Assembly: GCA_020633975.1 (NCBI GenBank)
Contig: JACKCR010000009.1
Location: 1-64,000, forward strand
Reading direction: 5' to 3'
From: Candidatus Eiseniibacteriota bacterium
GTDB taxonomy: Bacteria; Eisenbacteria; RBG-16-71-46; CAIMUX01
Length of the DNA: 64,000 bases
The translations under genes and the position numbers were made by a program. How positions within the stretch are numbered: the stretch's first letter is position 1; each line of letters begins with the position of its first letter. Shown piece by piece: positions 17,818-24,695 of this stretch. The notes beneath the pieces were generated by a model. It searched no databases. It worked only from the letters and a program-made list of their open reading frames with translations, and was not told the DNA's origin.

Positions 17818-19386
17818 TTGATCCACCATCGCGTACCCCAAGTCCGACGTCGCGAGCGCGCCCACCGGCTCCCCCGCCTGATCGCCACCTTCTCGCTGTC
17901 GGCGCTATCGGTGTCCACCCTTGTCCTTACGACATCACTCGAAACAGCCGGGGCCGCCGATCGAACGACAGACTCGCGCTCCCCGGCGCGGTACGAAGTC
18001 CGGGTTCCCGGCCCCGACTCGGACGTCGTCGAGGTCCAAGCCACCTTTGTCCTCGAGTCGGATGTGATCGGGATGGTCGTTCATTCATCCGCGGAGCTTC
18101 CGAATGGCGAGGCGGATCTCTTGGAGCAGCTCGAAGTGCGCGACGAGAGAGGGCAGGCGCTCGAAGTCGAGTCGCTCGGCTATGGGGACTGGCGAGTGAC
18201 GAACGGATCGCAAGGGATGGCGGTCCAGCTGAGCTACCGGATCCGTCTCGAACACGATCGCTACTCTTGGGGGCCAGGCATCGATGAGGTCGCCTATCGG
18301 AACGACGACGGGCTCTTCTTCACCGGAGGTTCGCTGTTCGTCTTGCCAGATGCCGCACTCCCCAGTGGAGCCCGCGTCCACTTCGACGTGCCGGCGGGAT
18401 GGACCGAGACCCTTCCCTGGGCGATCGATCCCTCCAATGGCGACGCCATCGTTCCCGACGGAAACGGACTTCTGCGGAACTGCTTCTTCCTCGGAACTCC
18501 GCGCGTGGAGGAAGTGACTCTCGGAGACTTCGCCTTCGTCCTCGTCATGACCGAGGGGCTGAAGGACAAGAAGGCCCTCTTCGTCGACGCGATGCGTCCG
18601 ATCCTGCCCGAAGCGAAGAACATCTTCGGCGGAATGCCCAAGGCGAACCGGTACCTCGTCGTCCTCAGTCCGAGTGAGCGCACGGATGGCGGCGCGTTCG
18701 CGAACAGCTACTCGATGCTCCTCCAGGGAACCGTCAACCAAGCAAGCTCGGTCGTCTGGGCCCACGGAATCGCGCACGAACTCCTACACTTCTGGAACGG
18801 CCACACGCTCGTCCCGGCGACTCCAACGGACGAGGAGTGGTTCAAGGAAGGATTCACCGACTACTACACGATCCTGCTCCGCAGCCGTCTCGGCATGGAA
18901 CCCCGCGAGACGACGTTCCGGAAGATGGAAGGATGTCTCCGTCGCTACGTCCTCTCGAAGATGCTGCTCGGAATCGAAGGCTCCCTTCGCGAAGCAGGAC
19001 GGGACAAGCACCGGAACCGGATGTTCGTCTACGGCGGCGGAACCCTGGTCGCCTTCACTCTCGACGTGAGGATCCGCGAAGCGACGGAGAATCGGCACGG
19101 CCTCGACGACGTCATGAAGCAGCTCTACGAGCAGTTCGCTCTCGCCGGACGCACCTATGAGTTCGCGGACATCGTCCGAGTCGCCTCCGAAGTGAGTGGA
19201 ACCGATCAGTCCGCATTCCTCAGCGAGTTCGTGGATGGAACCGGGTTCCTCGATGCGGCTCCCTACTTCGAGTCCGCCGGACTCCAACTCGACAGCTTCG
19301 CCGACGAGTTCTACGTCAGCGACGCACCGAATGCGGGAACGGAGCAGGCGGCGATCCGGGAGGCGATCTTCGGGAAGGATCGGTGA
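17818..19386 (+). CDS. Secreted M61/M1-like gluzincin metallopeptidase
   Basis: The 522-residue protein has an Arg-rich N-terminus and a hydrophobic signal segment ending near ETAGAA. The zinc motif HELLHFWNG, followed by WFKEGFTDYY, gives the HExxH plus distal Glu of gluzincin peptidases, closest in form to M61 glycyl aminopeptidases. The preceding region is the beta-rich N-terminal domain of that fold. The start is a TTG with GGAG six bases upstream. It is probably an extracytoplasmic peptidase; substrate unknown. Confidence 0.8.
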   Translation: MIHHRVPQVRRRERAHRLPRLIATFSLSALSVSTLVLTTSLETAGAADRTTDSRSPARYEVRVPGPDSDVVEVQATFVLESDVIGMVVHSSAELPNGEADLLEQLEVRDERGQALEVESLGYGDWRVTNGSQGMAVQLSYRIRLEHDRYSWGPGIDEVAYRNDDGLFFTGGSLFVLPDAALPSGARVHFDVPAGWTETLPWAIDPSNGDAIVPDGNGLLRNCFFLGTPRVEEVTLGDFAFVLVMTEGLKDKKALFVDAMRPILPEAKNIFGGMPKANRYLVVLSPSERTDGGAFANSYSMLLQGTVNQASSVVWAHGIAHELLHFWNGHTLVPATPTDEEWFKEGFTDYYTILLRSRLGMEPRETTFRKMEGCLRRYVLSKMLLGIEGSLREAGRDKHRNRMFVYGGGTLVAFTLDVRIREATENRHGLDDVMKQLYEQFALAGRTYEFADIVRVASEVSGTDQSAFLSEFVDGTGFLDAAPYFESAGLQLDSFADEFYVSDAPNAGTEQAAIREAIFGKDR

Positions 19387-19422
19387 GTCGGGCGGGGGCG
19401 CCGAAGACGAGGGACAACCCCG

Positions 19423-19656
19423 CTACTTCACCGCGGTGAACGACCTCACGGTGACGAGATCGGTGTCGTCAACCCGCCGCACATCCTCTTCGCGCACAGT
19501 CAAGACGGCGACGGTGCGACCCGATGCCATCACGAACTCCACTTCGAGCTCGTCAGGCTCGAGGACGGCAACTACCGCACCCAGGTCACCGCGCTCGAGG
19601 CCATGCTCCACCAGGTCTCGACTCAGAACGATCGTATCGAGCTCCTTGAACTTCAT
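19423..19656 (-). CDS. DUF4926-like protein
   Basis: The 77-residue protein (MKFKELDTIVLSRDLVEHGL, then GDLGAVVAVLEPDELEVEFV) matches the small DUF4926 family, a beta-barrel-like domain of unknown role. Such genes often follow a DUF6883 gene in an arrangement that looks like a toxin-antitoxin pair. AGGAG precedes the ATG. Here the upstream partner survives only as a C-terminal fragment whose TGA overlaps this ATG. Confidence 0.75.
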   Translation of the reverse strand: MKFKELDTIVLSRDLVEHGLERGDLGAVVAVLEPDELEVEFVMASGRTVAVLTVREEDVRRVDDTDLVTVRSFTAVK

Positions 19657-19793
19657 CCTTCTGCTCCTGGATACGCCGTAACCAAACGTAGGACCGTGTC
19701 TCCCCGCCGGACGATCCAGATAGTCGTAACCTCCGCGATCATGCCATTGGGTCCAGCCAGTGTACCGCTGATCACATGCTTGACACCATGCCG
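19653..19793 (-). pseudogene. C-terminal remnant of a DUF6883-like gene
   Basis: A 46-residue open stretch (GTLAGPNGMIAEVTTIWIV, ending LRLVTAYPGAEG) resembles the C-terminus of DUF6883 proteins, which have a GPxG...TxWIV...PRFVTAYP pattern. Its TGA overlaps the start of the DUF4926 gene as ATGA, the coupling expected for the intact pair. An in-frame TAG lies just upstream and no other part of the domain was found in the next 150 bases, so the gene is truncated. Family assignment is from memory of the motif. Confidence 0.45.
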
Positions 19794-19939
19794 CTAGCGG
19801 TCGAGTCATCGCCAGCTCATCGACGAGAGGTGCGGGATCCGTGCCGGGCCCTGGGAGGTTCATCCGGCCGAACGAAACGCAGTACTCCGGCCGCGCGTCC
19901 CAGGGTAGAGTCCCGTCATCCCCAGACAGGAGGCTTCCC

Positions 19940-20545
19940 ATGCCGACGCGCATCGACTCGCTCGCGATCGCTTCGATGGATTTCACTGGCAACGGACCCC
20001 AGCTCAATACCGGATACAAACTCGCGCAACAGGAACTGGATTCCGACCGCACCGGCTTTCTGAGGATCGACGTCCTCGTTCCCGACGCGCGGATCCCCGT
20101 CATCATGCGTCGCGAGGACCTCTACGTTCTCGGCTTCCAGGCGGGCTCGTCGTGGTGGAAGTTCAGCGATGCCGACTGGCCGCTGACACCGGATGCGACG
20201 AGTCTCGGTCACGACGGACAGTACGACACGCTGGGTGGACTCTCCGGATCGCTCAGCCTCGACTCCATCGCCGGTGTCGCCAAACTCGCTGACCTCGGGA
20301 GCCGTAGCCAGTGGAAGCCAGCACTTCGCACTCTTCTCGTTCTCGTCGCGGAGAACCTGAGGCTGATCCCGGTGCAGATGCGGATCCTCGGACTCCTCAA
20401 CGGAATCCAGTACTCCGTGCCACTCGCCGACCTTGAACGCTACATCAAGAACTGGGGCAAAGCGTCGAAGGGGTTCGACATGTCGCAGGAGACGAGACCC
20501 GGGCTGAGGCAGGGATTCTCAGACCCGACGATCATCCGGCGGTAG
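19940..20545 (+). CDS. Bacterial ribosome-inactivating protein (rRNA N-glycosylase, RIP fold)
   Basis: The 201-residue protein has the layout of the ricin/Shiga A-chain family. The five catalytic residues of ricin have counterparts: Tyr62 in REDLYVLGFQAG (ricin Tyr80), Tyr95 in GQYDTLGGLSG (Tyr123), Glu138 and Arg141 in VAENLRL (Glu177, Arg180 of SEAARF) and Trp172 in KNWGKAS (Trp211). The Arg-Trp distance is 31 residues in both. Such enzymes remove one adenine from the sarcin-ricin loop of 23S/28S rRNA. No signal peptide is seen. AGGAGG lies six bases upstream of the ATG. No immunity gene is obvious. Confidence 0.85.
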   Translation: MPTRIDSLAIASMDFTGNGPQLNTGYKLAQQELDSDRTGFLRIDVLVPDARIPVIMRREDLYVLGFQAGSSWWKFSDADWPLTPDATSLGHDGQYDTLGGLSGSLSLDSIAGVAKLADLGSRSQWKPALRTLLVLVAENLRLIPVQMRILGLLNGIQYSVPLADLERYIKNWGKASKGFDMSQETRPGLRQGFSDPTIIRR

Positions 20546-20572
20546 CGTCCACACCGAACTGGAGCAGATCCC

Positions 20573-20959
20573 ATGAGTGATCGCCTCGAGAAGAACAAGC
20601 GAACGGCCATGGCGTTCTACGAACTGATGTTCAACGAGTGCAAACCCGCCGAAGCGATCGAACGGTACGCCGGTGACGTCTACATCCAGCACAATCCCGA
20701 AGTCGGAGATGGGAAGCGCGCATTCATCGAGTACTTCGAGCGCATGGCCAAGGAGTACCCAGGGAAGCGCGTCACCTTCAAGCGGGCGATCGCCGAAGGC
20801 GACTACGTCGTGCTGCACTGCTACCAGGAATGGCCAGGCGACAGAGACTGGGCCGGGATCGACATCTTCCGCTTCGATGAAGACGGCAGAGTGGTCGAGC
20901 ACTGGGACGTGCTGCAGGTGATCCCGGACACCTCGAAGAACGACAACACGATGTTCTGA
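20573..20959 (+). CDS. SnoaL/NTF2-like protein
   Basis: The 128-residue protein has the cone-shaped NTF2/SnoaL fold signature: an N-terminal helix ([10 protein letters not shown]), [11 protein letters not shown], and the C-terminal strands [18 protein letters not shown]. Members are ester cyclases, aldol-type enzymes or binding proteins. It starts 27 bases after the RIP stop with GGAG upstream, so the two are probably cotranscribed, though a functional link is not established. It is typical in length for the family. Confidence 0.85.
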   Translation: MSDRLEKNKRTAMAFYELMFNECKPAEAIERYAGDVYIQHNPEVGDGKRAFIEYFERMAKEYPGKRVTFKRAIAEGDYVVLHCYQEWPGDRDWAGIDIFRFDEDGRVVEHWDVLQVIPDTSKNDNTMF

Positions 20960-20997
20960 GCGGCTAGGTCGATGAAGTGACCTGGCGGTAGCGAACG

Positions 20998-21528
20998 CTA
21001 CATCCACATGCTCAGCGCCTCCTCGTCCCGCTCCCCGATCAGCGTGACGTCGGGCGGAAGCCGTTCGAACGCGCGCTTGGTGCGAAGCTCGATGCGGCCG
21101 AACGGGAGCATCTTCTGCATACGACGGCGGCCGCCGATCCGCCCGATCATGATCGAACTCCACGACCGCGTGATGACGGCGCGTCGTCGTTCGTGCTCAT
21201 CCTCTTCGAAGTGGACGAACGACTCATGGACGGTGCAGTCGTCGAAGATCGGGCGCACGCCGGCCAGATGGAGAGTCGCGCCCATGTCTCCTTCCGAACC
21301 GCACAGGAGCCAAACGACGGTCGGGCGTACGATCTCCTTGAGGACCCTGAGATCGCGTTGTTGATGGCTCTTTATCGGCCCGCCCGCAAAGTGGTAGAGA
21401 CCGGCCATGTCGGTTCCGCTGTTGAGCATCACGATCGGAGCGCAGTTCGAGAACTGGCCCGAGCAGAGAGTGTGGTGGGCGAGGTTCGCGGCGATCCCCT
21501 GATCCATATAGATGTAGTAGGCGGCCAT
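20998..21528 (-). CDS. Unknown protein with a CheD-like Ser/Cys/His arrangement
   Basis: I do not recognise the family of this 176-residue protein. Its N-terminal half contains CSGQFSNCAPIVML and AGLYHFAGG. That places Ser23, Cys29 and His46 with the spacing 6 and 17 of Thr21, Cys27 and His44 in Thermotoga CheD, a glutamine deamidase whose fold is shared by CNF and BLF1 toxins. A deamidase-type active site is therefore possible but unproven. AAGGAG precedes the ATG at 21528. The gene converges on the RIP-SnoaL pair and carries no signal peptide. Confidence 0.6.
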   Translation of the reverse strand: MAAYYIYMDQGIAANLAHHTLCSGQFSNCAPIVMLNSGTDMAGLYHFAGGPIKSHQQRDLRVLKEIVRPTVVWLLCGSEGDMGATLHLAGVRPIFDDCTVHESFVHFEEDEHERRRAVITRSWSSIMIGRIGGRRRMQKMLPFGRIELRTKRAFERLPPDVTLIGERDEEALSMWM

Positions 21529-21755
21529 GAAGCGCTCCTTGCAGCAGAGCGGCCCGGCACGCCGCGCGCGTCCCGGTCCGGTGCCTGGTATCGGTCGCAG
21601 CAGGGGGTGCAGCGACACGACCACGCCGGAAGAGGTCCGGGGGACGCTCGCCTTCAGGGTGCGGGTACGGGTCGAGGAACGGGGTCAGTGTAGCATGGGG
21701 GCGTCGGCAAGGCGGAACCTGGGATGTGGGAGATCTGAGCAGAGGGGAGCCGGAT

Positions 21756-21793
21756 CTACGGATCCAACTCCACATCCAATCCCCCCACCCGCC
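21756..21793. repeat. Left copy of a direct repeat flanking the ATPase cassette
   Basis: These 38 bases repeat the 3' end of the M15 peptidase gene at 23609-23648. The first 20 bases are identical (CTACGGATCCAACTCCACAT) and the C-run plus ACCCGCC follows with two small gaps. Read on the minus strand, a displaced copy of the peptidase tail VELDP-stop is visible. The two copies bracket the ATPase gene. Confidence 0.7.
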
Positions 21794-21866
21794 CTACGCC
21801 ATGTCGACGTGCGGACTAGTACCCGGTAAGCCACAGAACGGCAGCGTGTTACGCCCCGGATCAACC

Positions 21867-21888
21867 TAAGGAAAAAACTTTTTCCTTA
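21867..21888. promoter_or_regulatory. Perfect palindrome upstream of the DUF234 ATPase (distal operator)
   Basis: Ten-base arms (TAAGGAAAAA and its exact complement) flank a two-base AC centre. The first 16 bases recur in the site at 21978, exactly 111 bases downstream. It lies 53 bases upstream of the -35 box, so it suits a distal operator. Confidence 0.6.
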
Positions 21889-21941
21889 CGCACCCCATGC
21901 TTCTCCCGTCCTGCCTGTACTTTCGTTCCGATAGTCCGATC

Positions 21942-21970
21942 TTGACATCCGCCAACAGGTTACGTAGCTT
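21942..21970 (+). promoter_or_regulatory. Sigma70-type promoter of the DUF234 ATPase
   Basis: A perfect -35 TTGACA is followed after 17 bases by TAGCTT (three of six matches). The predicted start falls near 21977, just at the edge of the second palindrome. Confidence 0.55.
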
Positions 21971-21977
21971 GCCCCCG

Positions 21978-21999
21978 TAAGGAAAAAACTTTTAACTTA
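21978..21999. promoter_or_regulatory. Second, imperfect copy of the palindrome at the transcription start
   Basis: The site repeats the first 16 bases of the palindrome at 21867 and keeps the outer CTTA, so it is the same 22-base operator with two mismatches in the right arm. It covers the predicted transcription start, the usual place for a repressor site. Confidence 0.6.
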
Positions 22000-22014
22000 G
22001 CGAGGGATGCGCGC

Positions 22015-23475
22015 ATGGCCTGGGGCTTCTACGGCCGTTCCAAGGAGTTGCAGGAACTCCAAGACATCCTCGCCAGGCGCCGATGGTTCTTCGTGCGGAT
22101 CACGGGGCGCCGGCGCATCGGCAAGACCGCGCTCGTCCAGCAGGCGCTGGCCCGAACGGGACACGGACAGATGGTCTATGTCCAGATCCCCGACTCCGCT
22201 CCCGCGGGCGTGCTCTCCACCTTTCGCGACGCAATGGACACGTTCGAGCTCTCGAAGGAGGAGTTCGCTCGGCCGGACAGCCTGCTGGCCCTGGCCCGGA
22301 CGGTGGAGCAGCTGGTGAGGGCCGGATACTTCGTCGCGCTCGACGAGTTCCAGTACTTCAGCCGCAAGCACCTCTGGGAGTTCACGTCTCACCTGCAGGC
22401 CGTCGTGGACCAACTGTCCGCCGATGCGGGATCCGTTCCGGGAGGGCTCATCGTCCTCGGATCGCTGCATGCCGAGCTCGTTGCTCTGCTCGAGGATCGG
22501 ACCGCCCCACTCTACAACCGCACCACGGACCAACTCGAACTGAAGCACCTCGACATCGCGTCCGTCCTCGACATTCTCGACGCTCACTCGAGTCGCAACC
22601 CGTCCCGTCTGCTCTTCCTTTGGAACCTCTTCGAGGGAGTGCCGAAGTTCTACCGCGACGCGTATGAGCAGGGCGTCCTCGATGAGGACCGTCGAACACT
22701 GCTCGACCGGATGTTCTTTCGTTCGTCGTCTCCCCTTCGGACCGAAGCCGACAACTGGTTCCTCAGCGAACTACGCGGCCGGTACGACGTCGTGCTGAAG
22801 TTCGTTGCCAGAAACCCAGGCTGCTCGAATGGCGACATCGACGCCTACGTCCGAGAGGTGAGCCCGGGCACAGCCGAGCAGGTGGGCGGATACCTCAAGA
22901 TCCTGATCGATCGCTACCAGATGCTCGAACGACGACAACCGATCTTCTCCAAGCCCACGAGCCGGAACGGCCGCTACTACATTCACGACAACTTCCTACG
23001 CTGTTGGCTCGCTGCACTCCATGGCTCCGTGTCCGCGATCCACTTCCGTCCTGAGAGCGTCCTCATCGAACAATCGGATGACCGACTGATCGAACTCGAG
23101 GGGCACGGCTTGGAGCGACTGGTGGCGCAGCTCTACGAGGAGCGCAGCCGCCTTGGCGTAGGCGACTTCGCTCTGACGGAACGAATCGAAGGCTACTGGG
23201 ACCGGAAGGACACGGAAATCGACCTCGTTGCCTTGAACGCCAGCGACCAGGTCGTCCGGTTCGGGACCTGCAAGCGTAGCCCTGAGCGTTTGCCCCAGAG
23301 CCTCTCGAAGCTGCGACTGGACGTCGAACGCTTCCTGAACGCCCACCGTCGCTACCGAAACTGGAGAAGGGAACTCGTCGCCATCGCTCCAGAACTCACG
23401 GGGTCCGATCGTGCGTCGATCGGTGGCCTCGGCGCGATACCGCAGGACCTGGACGAACTTACCTCGGAGCTGTGA
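22015..23475 (+). CDS. AAA ATPase of the ATPase_2/DUF234 type (third solitary ATPase)
   Basis: The 486-residue protein has Walker A TGRRRIGKTALVQ near residue 40 and Walker B YFVALDEFQYF. A winged-helix-like middle follows, then a C-terminal DUF234 nuclease-like region with DTEIDLVALN and FGTCKRS. These archaeal-type ATPases are usually encoded alone and their role is unknown. GAGGG lies eight bases upstream of the ATG. Two copies of a 22-base palindrome and a TTGACA promoter precede it, implying tight control. The gene sits between direct repeats of the M15 gene's 3' end. Confidence 0.88.
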   Translation: MAWGFYGRSKELQELQDILARRRWFFVRITGRRRIGKTALVQQALARTGHGQMVYVQIPDSAPAGVLSTFRDAMDTFELSKEEFARPDSLLALARTVEQLVRAGYFVALDEFQYFSRKHLWEFTSHLQAVVDQLSADAGSVPGGLIVLGSLHAELVALLEDRTAPLYNRTTDQLELKHLDIASVLDILDAHSSRNPSRLLFLWNLFEGVPKFYRDAYEQGVLDEDRRTLLDRMFFRSSSPLRTEADNWFLSELRGRYDVVLKFVARNPGCSNGDIDAYVREVSPGTAEQVGGYLKILIDRYQMLERRQPIFSKPTSRNGRYYIHDNFLRCWLAALHGSVSAIHFRPESVLIEQSDDRLIELEGHGLERLVAQLYEERSRLGVGDFALTERIEGYWDRKDTEIDLVALNASDQVVRFGTCKRSPERLPQSLSKLRLDVERFLNAHRRYRNWRRELVAIAPELTGSDRASIGGLGAIPQDLDELTSEL

Positions 23476-23504
23476 GCGCGGTGCGAGCCTCCATCGCGCC
23501 ACAA

Positions 23505-23573
23505 CTAGCTAGATCCGCGCCCGAACCCGGCACTTAGTTAGTTAACGGGATAGCTAAGGGATCTAGTTAACGG
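23505..23573. other. AT-rich cluster of stop words downstream of the ATPase
   Basis: This short island contains CTAGCTAG, TTAGTTAGTTAA and two copies of TAGTTAACGG 25 bases apart. TTAGTTAGTTAA places stop codons in all six frames. The composition is unlike the GC-rich surroundings, and the island marks the right end of the ATPase cassette. No gene is present. Confidence 0.5.
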
Positions 23574-23608
23574 CGCCCATCCGCTCCCGCTCCTCAGGTC
23601 CGCTCCCG

Positions 23609-23648
23609 CTACGGATCCAACTCCACATGCAAATGCCCCCCACCCGCC
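23609..23648. repeat. Right copy of the direct repeat, inside the M15 gene 3' end
   Basis: This copy is functional coding sequence for the last residues of the M15 peptidase (HLHVELDP and stop). The other copy is at 21756-21793. Confidence 0.7.
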
Positions 23649-23941
23649 GCATCCGGCTCATACACCACATCCACCATCACCGCCCGCACCCTCTCCTTCA
23701 CCAGGTTCGCGATCCCGTCCCACTCCACCCGCGGAACATGCGCGAGCCCGAAGTCGAGGGCGCAGCCCAGCGGATGAAGGCTCCGTGTCTTCCGTCCCGG
23801 ACGATCACTCTTCCGCACCGCACCCCCATTCGAGACGCGCGCCTCGTGTCCATGTTCGTGGAATGCGCTGTCCACGCAGAGTGCGATCAATGCCATTGCG
23901 GGATGAAGTCCAACCAGATTGACATCCGAGTCCAGGATCAT
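23609..23941 (-). CDS. M15-family peptidase (D-Ala-D-Ala carboxypeptidase/endolysin-like)
   Basis: The 110-residue protein has the metal-binding motif pair of M15 enzymes: SLHPLGCALDF (the SxHxxGxAxD motif) and GGGHLHVELDP (HxH) at the C-terminus. It would cleave peptidoglycan peptides. It is small but holds the complete catalytic core. GGAGG lies six bases before the ATG, which overlaps the stop of the upstream gene as ATGA. No signal peptide is present, as in phage-type endolysins that need a separate export route. Confidence 0.75.
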   Translation of the reverse strand: MILDSDVNLVGLHPAMALIALCVDSAFHEHGHEARVSNGGAVRKSDRPGRKTRSLHPLGCALDFGLAHVPRVEWDGIANLVKERVRAVMVDVVYEPDAAGGGHLHVELDP

Positions 23942-24498
23942 TGGACACCTCCGTCCTGCTCCCAGAGCGGAGGGGCTTCGGAACTCGGCCCCGCCTGCGC
24001 GGACGCGTCGACACCGGAGTCTGTCTGCAGCGAGAGGAGCAGCCGGAGAACCGCGAGGTCCACCGCCAGCCTCTGCACTCCCTCCTCCGCCGCGTCCAGC
24101 CGTGACGAGATCGCCCGCCCAGGCTGGGACGCATCGTCCGCGCTGCCGTTCGCCGCCTGAGGAAGGAGCGCCCCATTCGTTCCCGCAACGTCTGCGTTCT
24201 GTGACGCTCCCATTCGATCGACCACGAAGTACCCTCCTCCGCTCAAGAGCAGGAAGATCGCACTCGTCATCGCGATTCCCTTCCGCAGCAATCGCCGCTC
24301 CACCTCCTTCTGGATCCGATGGGTCAGGAAGTCCGAGACCTCGCCGAGCGAGGCGCGGAACTGGAACTCCTGCGTTTCGGGAATCGGTTCTGCGTAGTAC
24401 GGAGTCCCAGCGCTGAGACTCGGTGCATACGGTTCGGCATGGTTCCGAGTCCCAGCGCTGGGACTCGTTGTAGGCGGTTCTCGACGTAGTATGGTCAT
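23938..24498 (-). CDS. Small membrane protein with one transmembrane segment
   Basis: The 186-residue protein has a disordered N-terminus with two near repeats (SAGTRNHAEPYAPS and SAGTPYYAEPIPE). An amphipathic region follows (FLTHRIQKEVERRLLRKG), then one hydrophobic segment (about 77-96) and a coiled C-terminal domain. I do not recognise a family. It is placed between a coiled-coil protein and the M15 peptidase, whose start it overlaps; a holin- or spanin-like helper role would suit but is speculation. GAGGAG precedes the ATG. Confidence 0.7.
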   Translation of the reverse strand: MTILRREPPTTSPSAGTRNHAEPYAPSLSAGTPYYAEPIPETQEFQFRASLGEVSDFLTHRIQKEVERRLLRKGIAMTSAIFLLLSGGGYFVVDRMGASQNADVAGTNGALLPQAANGSADDASQPGRAISSRLDAAEEGVQRLAVDLAVLRLLLSLQTDSGVDASAQAGPSSEAPPLWEQDGGVQ

Positions 24499-24695
24499 GA
24501 CTGGCTCCTCTCGGCCGTCTGGGCCGGAGTCGAAGGATGTAAGCCGCGGTGTCTCTCGCTCGGGCGCACCAGTTCGCAAACGACCGTGAACTGGAGCGAA
24601 CGGACGGCGGCGTGTGGACGCGCCGTGCCGGCGGGGCGGGGTCCGCGAACGGATCGCCCCACCGGCACGCACGTCTTGGAAGCTGCTAGTGAGAA

